The position numbers were made by a program, and so were the translations under genes. 64,000 bases of DNA from JAKFWF01 sp963732635 (GTDB lineage Bacteria; Pseudomonadota; Alphaproteobacteria; Rhizobiales; Hyphomicrobiaceae). This document shows, one piece after another, positions 38,468 to 47,622 of the stretch. The notes beneath the pieces are model-generated. The model was not told the origin of the DNA and searched no databases. It saw nothing but the letters and a program-made list of their open reading frames with translations. Location: NCBI GenBank assembly GCA_963732635.1, contig CAVTAL010000014.1, forward strand, positions 1 to 64,000, read 5' to 3'. How positions within the stretch are numbered: position 1 is the stretch's first letter; every line of letters begins with the position of its first letter.

Positions 38468-38803
38468 TTGCCAACCCTCCACCATCCATATCTGCTCGTG
38501 GCCGGCGCCATCGGCCTCGTCATCGGCTGGCTGCTATTTCGCTGGTCCGGGCGGCACGACATCAAGGGATTGGCGATCGACGCCGCCTGGACGGCCGCCA
38601 AATCACGCGGCAAGACCGCCATGACACCGGAAATTCAAGCCAAGCTCGACGCGCTGAAGTCCGACGGCTCGACGATCGGACGTGGCAAACAGGTAGCCGG
38701 CATGGCGGCTCGGCATTTCATAGCGCAGATCGTCGGCATAGCCAGCTACGTCGCCATCCTCGGCAGTCTTGGCATGGCGGCGGCGGCATTCTGGTGGAAC
38801 TAG
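38468..38803 (+). CDS. Small membrane protein, TTG start
   Basis: 111 residues. TTG at 38468 is preceded by GGGAG 6 bases upstream, deciding the start. Hydrophobic segments at about 9-26 and 88-109 flank a soluble charged middle (about 30-75). Divergent from ruvC. No family recognised. Confidence 0.6.
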   Translation: MPTLHHPYLLVAGAIGLVIGWLLFRWSGRHDIKGLAIDAAWTAAKSRGKTAMTPEIQAKLDALKSDGSTIGRGKQVAGMAARHFIAQIVGIASYVAILGSLGMAAAAFWWN

Positions 38804-38974
38804 CCCGACCTTCTCACAGAGTTGGGGTCGGGCTAGGCACAAAGATGTGATCGCTCGTTAGTCCATTACGTGAGCCCTTGCATTGCCGCACTGTCACAAT
38901 AAACTAGCCCAGACAAAATGACAGGCGAGCCGGGCAAACCTGCCGCCAAGACCAATCTGACTCAGGGAGGTTGC

Positions 38975-39976
38975 ATGCTCGGGAACATCCACCGTCGTTC
39001 GATCGCGGCACTCGTCGTTGCCGTTTCATCACTGCTCTCGCCCATTCAAGCCCACGCCCAATCCTGGCCGACAAAGCAGATCACGCTCGTCGTGCCATTT
39101 GCGGCCGGTGGGCCTTCGGATGTGATCGGCCGGCTGATGGCCGACTACCTCGGTCGCACGCTCGGACAACAGATCATCGTCGAGAACGTCGGCGGCGCCG
39201 GCGGCACCCTCGGCATGGATCGGGTGGCCAAGTCCGACGCCGACGGCTACACGCTCCTGACGCACCACAGTGCCTTCACCGCAGCACCAGCGCTCTATTC
39301 AAACTTGAAGTTCGACGCCCGCACCGCCTTCGAGCCGATCGGCCTGATCAACACCGGGCCGATGGTGCTGATCAGCCGCAAGACACTCGAGGCCAAGAAC
39401 GCCGCCGAACTTGTCGCTTGGCTCAAGGAGAAGGGTGACAAGGCGACCATCGGCTTTGCCGGTGTCGGCTCGAACTCCTTCATCTGCGCCACCGTGCTGC
39501 AGAACCTGACCGGCACCAAGCCATCGATGGTGCCGTATCGCGGTACCGGACCGGCAATGAACGATCTGGTCGGCGGCCAAATCGACGTGCTCTGCGACCA
39601 GTCGACGACCGCGGTGCCGCAGGTGCTGGCCGGTTCCGTCAAAGCCTATGCAGTGACCTCATCCGAGCGCTCGGCCAGCCTGCCGGATGTGCCATCGAAC
39701 AAGGAAGCCGGACTGCCGGGCTTGCAGGTTACCATCTGGAATGGGCTATATGCACCCAAGGGCACGCCGAAGGCCGTGGTCGAAAAGATCAACGCGGCCC
39801 TGGGCAAGATGCTGACCGACCCCGAGATGCTGAAGCGCTTTGATAGCACCGGCACGGTCGCGTTCGCCGCTGACAAGCGTTCGCCGCAAGCGCACGCCGC
39901 CCACGTCACCGAGCAGTTCGAGTTCTTCAAGACGATGTTCGCCAAGGCCGGCATCAAGCAGCAGGAGGCGAAATAG
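38975..39976 (+). CDS. Bug-family (TctC-like) extracytoplasmic solute receptor
   Basis: 333 residues from 38975 with AGGGAGG upstream. Signal peptide ending AHAQS. Typical Bug landmarks: WPTKQITLVVPFAAGGPSDV, ENVGGAGGTLGMDRVAKS, the GTGPAMNDLVGGQID loop and the TSSERSASLPDVPSNKEAG segment. No TctA/TctB permease genes nearby, so it is an orphan receptor, as is common for this family. Ligand unknown, probably a carboxylate. Confidence 0.92.
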   Translation: MLGNIHRRSIAALVVAVSSLLSPIQAHAQSWPTKQITLVVPFAAGGPSDVIGRLMADYLGRTLGQQIIVENVGGAGGTLGMDRVAKSDADGYTLLTHHSAFTAAPALYSNLKFDARTAFEPIGLINTGPMVLISRKTLEAKNAAELVAWLKEKGDKATIGFAGVGSNSFICATVLQNLTGTKPSMVPYRGTGPAMNDLVGGQIDVLCDQSTTAVPQVLAGSVKAYAVTSSERSASLPDVPSNKEAGLPGLQVTIWNGLYAPKGTPKAVVEKINAALGKMLTDPEMLKRFDSTGTVAFAADKRSPQAHAAHVTEQFEFFKTMFAKAGIKQQEAK

Positions 39977-40071
39977 CCGCCAAGCACTGCACTTCCGGGC
40001 GTGCATGGTGTTATGGCCGCCGATGAACTATGTGATGGACCCGTGACTTCAGTTCGACCGGCAGGAACCCC

Positions 40072-40587
40072 ATGACCATCTCGATGTATCAGGCAAGCGT
40101 CCCGACCTTTGTCCACACGCTGGAGGCCTTGTCGAAGATCCTCGACAAGGCGGAAGCCTTTTGCACGGCCAAGAAGGTCGACCCGACCGTGATCGTCAAC
40201 GCCCGCCTGGCGCCTGACATGTTCGCACTTGCCCGCCAGGTGCAGATTGCCTGCGATTTCGCCAAGGGTGCCAGTGCCCGCCTCGCCGGGGTGGACGTCC
40301 CCGCCTACGAGGACAGCGAAAAGACGATCGCGGACCTCAAGGCCCGCATCAAAAAGACCGTCGACTTCATCAAAACGTTGTCGCCGTCCCAAATTGACGG
40401 CTCCGAGGAGCGCGACATCAACCTCAAGATCGCCGGCAACGCGCACACCTTCAAGGGCCAGCCTTACCTCATCACCTTCGCGATCCCGAACTACTACTTC
40501 CACTTGACCACCGCCTACGCGATTCTGCGCCACAATGGCGTCGAACTCAGCAAGGGTGACTTCCTCGGAATGTCGTTCAGCCGCTGA
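40072..40587 (+). CDS. DUF1993 domain protein
   Basis: 171 residues, full length for the family. All-helical, DinB-like: MYQASVPTFVHTLEALSKIL, then the conserved TFKGQPYLITFAIPNYYFHL and AYAILRHNGVELSKGDFLG. Function unknown. It is 5 bp upstream of the phosphotransferase gene, same strand. Confidence 0.88.
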   Translation: MTISMYQASVPTFVHTLEALSKILDKAEAFCTAKKVDPTVIVNARLAPDMFALARQVQIACDFAKGASARLAGVDVPAYEDSEKTIADLKARIKKTVDFIKTLSPSQIDGSEERDINLKIAGNAHTFKGQPYLITFAIPNYYFHLTTAYAILRHNGVELSKGDFLGMSFSR

Positions 40588-40592
40588 TCGAC

Positions 40593-41672
40593 ATGGTTGC
40601 AACCCTAGATCCGAAATCGCCGCGCCCGCGCACGTTCGACGTTTCCAAGTCGGACGTGCTGTCGGCATGGCTGTCGCGGGCACTCGCCGCGTCGGTTGAG
40701 ATCACCTCGTCGAGCCTGCTCGGCGGCGGCGCGGTGCAGGAGAACTGGCGTATCGACGTCACGGTGGCCGATGGTCCGCGTGCCGGTCACCATGCCTGGA
40801 TCTTGCGCACCGACGGCGCTCAGCGCCTTAGTGTCAGCATCGATCGGGGCGCGGAAGCCGCCGCGATCATGGCCGCGCATGCGGCGGGCGTGCCGGTGGC
40901 AGAACCGATCGCGCGCTGCGATGATGGGGACGTGATCGGCCGGCCGTTCCTGATCCAGCAATTCATCGCTGGCACCTCGGCGGCGCGGCAGGTTGCGCGC
41001 CATCCGGAACTCGCGACTTTCGGCGACGCACTCGCCCGCGACCTCGGCCGGGCATTGGCCAGGATCCACAGTGTGACCCCGACCGGCGGCATGCTACCCG
41101 CCCTGCCGATCCCGATGATTGCGCCAGCGAAGGTCGAGGTGGCGCGGGTTCGCGCACCGCTCGCCACCGCATCGCAAGCCCGGCCGGCGCTGGAATATGC
41201 ACTCAGCTGGCTCGACGCCAACGCGCCTCAGACACCAGCCCTCACGCTGGTGCACGGCGATTTTCGGACAGGCAACTACATCCTCGATGGCACGAACGTG
41301 GCCGCCATCCTCGACTGGGAGTTCGCCCACTGGGGCGATCGACATGAGGACATCGGCTGGATTTGCGCTCGCTGCTGGCGGGTCGGCAACGACGAACCCC
41401 ATCAGGAGGCCGGCGGTATCGGCTCCCGTCGCGCCTTCTACGACGGCTACAATGAGATCTCGGCAATCAGGATCGACGAAGCCATGATCCCCTACTGGGA
41501 GGTGATGGCCGCCGCCAAATGGGCGGTGCTCGCGATCCTGCAGGGCGACCGGTTCCTGACCGGCGGCGAGACCGCGATCGAACTCGCACTCACCGGATTG
41601 ATGGCGCCCGAGATGGAGTTCGACGCATTGGCGGGCATCGCCGCCATCGAGCAGCGAAGGAGCGGCGGATGA
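40593..41672 (+). CDS. APH-family phosphotransferase (acyl-CoA dehydrogenase-associated kinase type)
   Basis: 359 residues. Protein-kinase-like fold: the catalytic loop is LTLVHGDFRTGNYI and the metal aspartate AAILDWEFAHWGD. This subfamily is often next to acyl-CoA dehydrogenases and may phosphorylate a hydroxyacyl-CoA, from knowledge of ACAD10/11 relatives. Overlaps the DUF6285 gene by ATGA at 41669-41672, a pairing typical for this group. No dehydrogenase lies nearby. Confidence 0.87.
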   Translation: MVATLDPKSPRPRTFDVSKSDVLSAWLSRALAASVEITSSSLLGGGAVQENWRIDVTVADGPRAGHHAWILRTDGAQRLSVSIDRGAEAAAIMAAHAAGVPVAEPIARCDDGDVIGRPFLIQQFIAGTSAARQVARHPELATFGDALARDLGRALARIHSVTPTGGMLPALPIPMIAPAKVEVARVRAPLATASQARPALEYALSWLDANAPQTPALTLVHGDFRTGNYILDGTNVAAILDWEFAHWGDRHEDIGWICARCWRVGNDEPHQEAGGIGSRRAFYDGYNEISAIRIDEAMIPYWEVMAAAKWAVLAILQGDRFLTGGETAIELALTGLMAPEMEFDALAGIAAIEQRRSGG

Positions 41673-42056
41673 GCAAATCCTCCAAGCAGCAGAAGACCAA
41701 GGCCAAGCGCCTCAACGCCGAGACGCTGATCGCACTCGCTACCGAGACGCTAAAAGCCGAGATCGTGCCCGGCCTCGACGCCCGCTCAGCGTTATGCGGC
41801 GGCGATGATCGCCAACGCGCTCGACATCGCCCGCCGCGAGATCACTACCGCCGACGAAGCGCCGCTGTGGACGATCCTCGATCAGGTCTATGACGACGGT
41901 GACGGCACGCCGCAACAGTTGGCGATCGACATCCGCGCCGGCAAAATCAGCGAGGCGACGCATCCGGGCCTCGGCATCAAGCTGCGTAACGTGCTGGTCG
42001 GCGAGTTGAAGGTCCGCAATCCACGCTTCCTGCGTTCGCGCGGCTTGAAGATCTGA
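41669..42056 (+). CDS. DUF6285 domain protein (one extra base near 41786)
   Basis: About 128 residues. Starts MSKSSKQQKTKAKRLNAETL; an extra T near 41786 shifts the frame and the remainder reads QRYAAAMIANALDIARREIT through RSRGLKI. Normal length once repaired. Translationally coupled to the phosphotransferase (ATGA); the two probably act together. Function unknown. Confidence 0.78.
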
Positions 42057-42058
42057 CG

Positions 42059-42433
42059 ATGCGCTGCCCCTGCCGCAAGAAGAGCGAAAGCGAGGTTTAC
42101 GCCGAGTGCTGCCAGCCGCTGCATGACGGGGTACGCAAAGCCACGACCGCCGAGGCATTGATGCGCTCTCGCTATGCCGCGTTTGCCCTCAACAATGCAC
42201 GCTATCTGAGCGCCACCTGGCACCCGTCGACCCACCCCGCCGAAATCACGTTCACGACCGGACAGGAGTGGTTGGGGTTGCGGATCGTCGCTGCGAGAAC
42301 CGACGGAGATACGGCAATCGTCGAGTTCATTGCCCGCTCGCGCATCGGCGGCCGCACGGACGCGCTGCACGAAACGTCCCGCTTCCGGCGTGAAGGCGGC
42401 AAGTGGTTCTACGTCGATGGCGTCACGAGATAG
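42059..42433 (+). CDS. YchJ/UPF0225 family SEC-C motif protein
   Basis: 124 residues. N-terminal zinc-binding cysteines in MRCPCRKKSESEVYAECCQP, then TAEALMRSRYAAFAL and a cystatin/NTF2-like body with FRREGGKWFYVDG at the end. Two bases after the DUF6285 stop, so probably the last gene of the operon. Role unknown. Confidence 0.88.
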   Translation: MRCPCRKKSESEVYAECCQPLHDGVRKATTAEALMRSRYAAFALNNARYLSATWHPSTHPAEITFTTGQEWLGLRIVAARTDGDTAIVEFIARSRIGGRTDALHETSRFRREGGKWFYVDGVTR

Positions 42434-42528
42434 GACATCGCGACAGTTAGCGATCTCTGCAGCCATCGCGCCACGGCGACTGATGGTCAGATCGTCAGCT
42501 ACAGCCGAATGTCATGTACATTACCGGA

Positions 42529-42807
42529 CTACAGCTTCGCGGCCAACTTGGGCATCAATTCTGTTCGCTGGGCAGCGTCGCCAACCAAACGGTCAGCTGC
42601 ATCTTGTATGCATGCATTAAAAAGTGCATCCGACCCAGATCCCACATCCGACGCTACCAAGCGAGGTATAGCCGATCCAGTAGCGATCACTTCGAGAATG
42701 ACCTGCTGCGCTTGCTGTAGAATTCTGACGGATAGACGGTCGTTGGAACTTTCTGCGCGAAAAATTGATCCCTCCAGTTGCGCGACTGCCTGCTCAAGAA
42801 TGCTCAT
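42529..42807 (-). CDS. Small helical protein of unknown family
   Basis: 92 residues from MSILEQAVAQLEGSIFRAES (42807), with GGAGAC upstream. Predicted soluble and helical; alanine/glutamine rich. Its promoter region holds two palindromes of the type TGCAYT-N4-ARTGCA and a third lies inside the gene near its 3' half (42613-42628). The arrangement suggests a dedicated regulator. It could be a phasin-like or regulatory protein, but I see no diagnostic motif. Confidence 0.55.
   Translation of the reverse strand: MSILEQAVAQLEGSIFRAESSNDRLSVRILQQAQQVILEVIATGSAIPRLVASDVGSGSDALFNACIQDAADRLVGDAAQRTELMPKLAAKL
42613..42628. promoter_or_regulatory. Palindrome TGCATT-N4-AGTGCA inside the small gene
   Basis: 16 bp with 6-bp half-sites and a 4-base spacer, same layout as 42852-42867 and 42911-42926. 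Confidence 0.4.
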
Positions 42808-42851
42808 GCTTTGTCTCCTCGAAGCCACCTGAAGCAGTTCCATTGGCAGCT

Positions 42852-42867
42852 TGCACTGGGCAGTGCA
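42852..42867. promoter_or_regulatory. Palindrome TGCACT-GGGC-AGTGCA
   Basis: Perfect 6-bp half-sites (7 bp if the flanking G/C pair is counted). It is 45 bp upstream of the 92-residue gene start, in the promoter interval. Confidence 0.5.
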
Positions 42868-42910
42868 CATCACCGACCTTGAATGCCCAACGCTGCAGTC
42901 GAACAAAAGT

Positions 42911-42926
42911 TGCATTGCAAAATGCA
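42911..42926. promoter_or_regulatory. Palindrome TGCATT-GCAA-AATGCA
   Basis: Same architecture as the previous site, centre-to-centre 59 bp away. It overlaps a second palindrome TTGCATTGCAA (42910-42920) identical to the one at 1486. Located between the divergent small gene and the acyl-CoA synthetase. Confidence 0.5.
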
Positions 42927-43080
42927 CGATGGTTCGGCAACCGGCGTTGCGAACCCTCCCGCGGCATTGGAACGACACGCCCCGCACCACATCCTTACTC
43001 CCGTCTTGCCGCCATGCCTCGGTTGCGGGCACACTCCCCGACGGCCGCGAAGCCGGCCGAGCAGGTGTGAGGAAGCGACA

Positions 43081-44710
43081 ATGGCGTTTGCAGTCGAGCG
43101 GCCGGAACTGGCCAAGAACAATGCCAACTATGTCCCCCTAACCCCGATCAGCTTCCTCGCCCGCGCGGCCAGCTTCTTTCCCGAGCGCTCGGCCGTCATC
43201 CACGGCGACCTGCGCTTCACCTACGGCGAGTTGTATGCCCGTTGCCGGCGGCTGGCGCATGCACTCAGACCGCCGGCATCCAGCGCGGCGACACGGTCGC
43301 GATCATGGCGACGAATACGCCGGCAATGCTCGAAGCCCACTACGCGGTGCCGATGCTGGGTGCCATCTTGAACCCGATCAACATCCGGCTCGACCCGGCG
43401 GCGATCGCCTTCTGCCTGGAGCATGGCGAAGCCAAGGTGCTGCTCGCCGACCGCGAGTTCCATGCCCAGATCAAGTCGGCGCTGGAGTTGCTGAGGCGAC
43501 CAATAAGGTCGTCGACATCGCCGATGCCGAGACCGCAGGCGCGCCCCGCATCGCGACACAAGAATACGAGAATTTCGTCGCTTCGGGCGACCCGGCATTC
43601 GCCTATCCCGGCATCGTCGACGAGTGGGAAAGCATCTGCCTGCTCTACACGTCAGGCACCACCGGCAATCCGAAGGGCGTGATGTTCAGCCATCGCGGCG
43701 GGCATCTGGCGGCCATGTCGAACGCGCTGACCTTCAAGCTCGACCACCACACCCGGTACCTGTGGACGCTGCCAATGTTCCACTGCTCGGGCTGGACCTA
43801 TACCTGGGCCGTCACTGCCGTCGGTGGCACGCATGTGTGCCTGCGCAAGGTCGATCCGAAACGCATTTTCGAACTGATCGACGAGCACCACGTCACTCAC
43901 ATGTGCGGCGCGCCGATCGTGCTGACGATGCTGATCCACGCGCCCGACGAGCACAAGCGCAAGCTGCCGGTCCGGCCACGTCTGATGACCGGCGGCGCGG
44001 CGCCGCCCTCGCAGGTGCTGCGCGACATGGAGGCGATGGGATTCGATGTGCTGCACGCCTATGGCACCACCGAAAGTTATGGCCCGTCGCTGTTCTGTGC
44101 ACCCGGCGACGGCTGGGACGACAAGCCGACGGCCGAGCGCTACGCGTTGATGGCGCGACAGGGGGTCACCACCGCGATCGTCGAGGACATCATGGTTGCC
44201 GATCCGGAGACCATGCTGCCGGTCAACCGCGACGGCGCCGCCATCGGCGAGATCATGCAGCGCGGCAACACCATCATGAAGGGCTACCTGAAGAACGAAA
44301 AGGCCACCGCGGAGGCCTTTGCCGGCGGCTACTACCATTCCGGCGACCTCGCGGCCTGGCATCCGGACGCCTACATCGACGTCAAGGACCGCTCCAAGGA
44401 CATCATTATCTCCGGCGGCGAGAACATCTCTTCACTGGAAGTCGAAGAGGTGCTGTATCGCCACCCGTCGATCATGGAGGCTGCCGTCGTCGCCAAGCCC
44501 GATGCGAAATGGGGCGAGACGCCGTGCGCCTTCGTCACCCTGAAGCCGGGCGCCGCGCCGCTCACCGAAGAGGAAGTGATCGACTATTGTCGCGACCACA
44601 TGGCCGCACTACAAGATCCCGCGCACGGTGATCTTTGGGCCACTGTCCAAGACCTCGACCGGCAAGATCCAGAAATTCGTGCTGCGCGATTGGCGAAAGC
44701 TCTCAAATAG
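43081..44710 (+). CDS. Acyl-CoA synthetase (AMP-forming), three frame changes
   Basis: ANL-family ligase activating a fatty or aromatic acid. Start MAFAVERPELAKNN with GAGGAAG upstream. Breaks near 43268, 43490 and 44610; between them the motifs are complete: LLYTSGTTGNPKGVMFSH (P-loop), HAYGTTESYGP, YYHSGDLAAWHPDAY and KDRSKDIIISGGENISSLEV. In the restored last frame TSTGKIQKFVLRDW carries the catalytic lysine. About 540 residues, normal length. Substrate likely medium/long-chain acyl, not certain. Confidence 0.85.
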
Positions 44711-44736
44711 TCCGTCGCCACCACCGGGAGACCACC

Positions 44737-45879
44737 TTGCCAGACCTGTCACCGCTCTCAGCCAACCACCTGCCCGCTGGCATCCGCGCGCGCTTTGTTG
44801 ACGGCATCCACGGTTTGCGGATGCACATTCTGGAAGCTGGCCACGAGGTGCCGGGCCGACCGCTGCTGCTGTTGCTGCACGGCTTTCCCGAACTCGCCTA
44901 TTCATGGCGCAAAGTGATGCTGCCGCTGGCCGCCGCCGGCTTCCATGTCGTGGCGCCGGATCAGCGCGGCTATGGCCGCACCACCGGCTGGAACGATGCC
45001 TACGACCAGGATCTGCGGCCGTTCTCGATGCTCAGTCTCGCGAGCGACGCGCTGGCACTGACCTACGCCATCGGCCACCAGACCGTATCAACCGTGATCG
45101 GCCACGACTTCGGAGCGTCGGTGGCGGCTTGGTGCGCGCTGACCCGGCCGGACGTATTCAAGTCTGTCGTGTTGATGAGCGCGCCATTCGCCGGCCCACC
45201 GCAAATCGAAATCGGCACCACACCGCAGGCGACGCCACGCGACGACATCAACGAGCAATTGGCAAACCTTGAGCGCCCGCGCAAACACTACCAGTGGTAC
45301 TATTCGACGCGCGCCGCCAACGCCGACATGCAGGATTGCCCGCAGGGCGTGCATGCGTTCCTGCGGGCCTACTTCCACCACAAGAGCGCCGACTGGCCCG
45401 AAAATCGCCCCTATCGCCTCAGCGGCTGGACCGCCGACCAACTGGCCCTGATGCCGACCTACTACATCATGGACCGCGACCGAACGATGGCCGAGACGGT
45501 GGCGCCGTTCATGCCATCTGCGGCCGACATCGCCGCCTGCCGATGGATGAGCGAAGCCGAGATGGCGGTCTATGCCGGCGAGTTCGGCCGCACCGGCTTC
45601 CAGGGTGGGCTCAACTGGTATCGCACGCGCTTCGATGCCGTGCTGGCGCGCGACTTCGCGCTCTACGCCAACCGCAGAATCGACCAGCCGTCGATGTTCA
45701 TCGCCGGCCGACAGGACTGGGGCATCTATCAGGTGCCAGGCGCGATCGAACGCATGCAGCAAACAGTGTGCACGCGCATGACAGGTTGTCATCTCGTCGA
45801 TGCCGCCGGCCACTGGGTGATGCAAGAACAGCCCGACAAGGTGAGCGCGTTGCTCGCAACTTTCTGTGCGTCGGTTTGA
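44737..45879 (+). CDS. Alpha/beta hydrolase, epoxide-hydrolase-like
   Basis: 380 residues from a TTG at 44737 with GGGAG 7 bases upstream; an earlier ATG overlaps the synthetase. Oxyanion motif LLLHGFPELAYSWR, nucleophile aspartate in VIGHDFGASVAAW (Asp rather than Ser is the epoxide hydrolase/dehalogenase feature), and the final histidine in DAAGHWVMQEQP. The cap domain lies at about 150-290. It probably belongs to the operon with the acyl-CoA synthetase. Confidence 0.85.
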   Translation: MPDLSPLSANHLPAGIRARFVDGIHGLRMHILEAGHEVPGRPLLLLLHGFPELAYSWRKVMLPLAAAGFHVVAPDQRGYGRTTGWNDAYDQDLRPFSMLSLASDALALTYAIGHQTVSTVIGHDFGASVAAWCALTRPDVFKSVVLMSAPFAGPPQIEIGTTPQATPRDDINEQLANLERPRKHYQWYYSTRAANADMQDCPQGVHAFLRAYFHHKSADWPENRPYRLSGWTADQLALMPTYYIMDRDRTMAETVAPFMPSAADIAACRWMSEAEMAVYAGEFGRTGFQGGLNWYRTRFDAVLARDFALYANRRIDQPSMFIAGRQDWGIYQVPGAIERMQQTVCTRMTGCHLVDAAGHWVMQEQPDKVSALLATFCASV

Positions 45880-45889
45880 TCAGGATCAA
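45876..45889. promoter_or_regulatory. FNR/FixK box TTGAT-CAGG-ATCAA before malic enzyme
   Basis: Exact match to the palindromic consensus TTGAT-N4-ATCAA. It overlaps the stop of the hydrolase gene and is 54 bases before the malic enzyme ATG, a distance compatible with class II activation. Confidence 0.6.
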
Positions 45890-45942
45890 ACGCCTTCCTC
45901 CGCGTTCGGTCGACGCTCTATTCGAAATAATCGGAGGAAGCG

Positions 45943-47604
45943 ATGCCCAGGCTCGACGTTTCGGGTGCCCGGTCTGCGGGTCACTCTCGCCCCAAAGGCG
46001 CCGCGCTGCTGCGCGACCCACTACACAACAAGGGCACTGCCTTCACCGAGCAGGAGCGTGATGCGCTCGGGCTGCGTGGACTTTTGCCGGCGCACGTGCT
46101 GACGATGCCCGAGCAAGCCCAGCGCTTTCTCGCAAATCTGCGCCATTTGCCAAGCGACCTCGACAAATTCGTCGCGCTCAACGCCCTCCACGACCGAAAC
46201 GAGGCGCTATTCTTCCGTGTCGTGTGCGACAACATCGATGAAATCCAGCCGCTGATCTACACCCCGACGGTCGGGCTCGCCTGCCAACGCTTCGGTCACA
46301 TCTTCGAGCGACCGCGCGGCATGTACATCGGCGTCAACGATCGCGGCCGCATCGCCGAGACGCTGGCCAACTGGCCATACCCGGCCAAGCTTATCGTTGT
46401 CACCGACGGCGAGCGCATCCTCGGGCTCGGTGACCTCGGCGCCAATGGCATGGGCATCCCCGTCGGCAAGCTGTCGCTTTACACCGCCTGTGCCGGCGTG
46501 CACCCGGAATTGTGTCTGCCGATCACGCTCGACGTTGGCACCAACAACGAGGAGCTACTGGCCGATCCGTTCTACATCGGCTTGCGTCAGACGCGCGTGC
46601 GCGGCGAGGCCTACGACAGCTTCATCGACGAGTTCGTAACCGCCGCGCGCGAGGTGTTCCCGGGCGTCGTGATCCAGTTCGAGGATTTCGCCAATCACGC
46701 AGCCTTCAGCTTGCTGCACAAATATCGCGACCGCATTTGCGTCTTCAACGATGATATCCAGGGGACGGCGGCGGTGGCGCTGGCTGGCATCTTTTCGGCA
46801 CTGCGCGTGACCGGAGCCAAGCTCGCGGATCAGAAGCTGCTGTTCCTCGGCGCTGGCGAGGCCGCTACCGGTATCGCCGATCTCGTCGTCGCGGCGATGG
46901 TGGCGCAGGGCAGCAACGAGGCGGCGGCGCGCCATCGCATCTGGCTCGTCGATTCGCGTGGCCTCGTCGTCAAGGGACGCGACAATCTAAACGAACAAAA
47001 GCTGCGTTACGCGCATGACCATGCTCCGGCCGCTGATTTCCTGTCGGCGATCCGGGCGTTGCAACCCACTGGCATCATCGGCGTCGCCGCGTCCGGCGGC
47101 GCATTCACGCCTGACGTGCTGCGGGAGATGGCACGCATCAATCAGCGACCAATCGTATTCGCACTGTCGAACCCGACATCGAAATCGGAATGCACCGCCG
47201 AGGAAGCCTATCGCCACACCGCGGGCAAAGCCCTGTTCGCCTGCGGCAGTCCCTATCCGTCGGTCAGCCTCGATGGGTCGGTCTTCGTGCCGCGACAGGG
47301 CAACAATTCGTACATCTTCCCCGGCGTCGGGCTCGGCGCGATTGCCAGCGGCGCGCAACGCATCACCGACGAAATGTTCATGGGCGCGGCACTGAAGCTC
47401 GCCGAACTCGTCACCGAGGCCGACCTCGCACAGGGCAGTCTCTACCCGGCGCTGCCGCGCATCCGCGAGGTTTCGACTGCCATCGCCGCCGAGGTCGCCC
47501 GCATTGCCTATGCTCGCGATCTCGGCACCGGCGCGGCCCCGAACGACCTGATGGCGCTGGTCAAGTCGCACATGTACGAGCCGCATTACGTTGACTACGT
47601 GTAG
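45943..47604 (+). CDS. maeA: NAD-dependent malic enzyme (SfcA type)
   Basis: 553 residues. Oxidative decarboxylation of malate to pyruvate and CO2. Landmarks: PLIYTPTVGLACQRF, NGMGIPVGKLSLY (catalytic lysine), metal ligands in QFEDFANHAAF, VFNDDIQGTAAVALAGI, and the NAD loop FLGAGEAATGIADL. The length matches the short bacterial form (about 560), not the roughly 770-residue rhizobial Dme/Tme proteins that carry a phosphotransacetylase-like domain. Upstream FNR/FixK box suggests oxygen-limited expression. Confidence 0.95.
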   Translation: MPRLDVSGARSAGHSRPKGAALLRDPLHNKGTAFTEQERDALGLRGLLPAHVLTMPEQAQRFLANLRHLPSDLDKFVALNALHDRNEALFFRVVCDNIDEIQPLIYTPTVGLACQRFGHIFERPRGMYIGVNDRGRIAETLANWPYPAKLIVVTDGERILGLGDLGANGMGIPVGKLSLYTACAGVHPELCLPITLDVGTNNEELLADPFYIGLRQTRVRGEAYDSFIDEFVTAAREVFPGVVIQFEDFANHAAFSLLHKYRDRICVFNDDIQGTAAVALAGIFSALRVTGAKLADQKLLFLGAGEAATGIADLVVAAMVAQGSNEAAARHRIWLVDSRGLVVKGRDNLNEQKLRYAHDHAPAADFLSAIRALQPTGIIGVAASGGAFTPDVLREMARINQRPIVFALSNPTSKSECTAEEAYRHTAGKALFACGSPYPSVSLDGSVFVPRQGNNSYIFPGVGLGAIASGAQRITDEMFMGAALKLAELVTEADLAQGSLYPALPRIREVSTAIAAEVARIAYARDLGTGAAPNDLMALVKSHMYEPHYVDYV

Positions 47605-47622
47605 GTCTGCGGTCCGCCAATG

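Noticed and set aside
38975..39976. Complete TctABC transporter
   Set aside because: Only the receptor is present; no TctA or TctB genes lie within the window.
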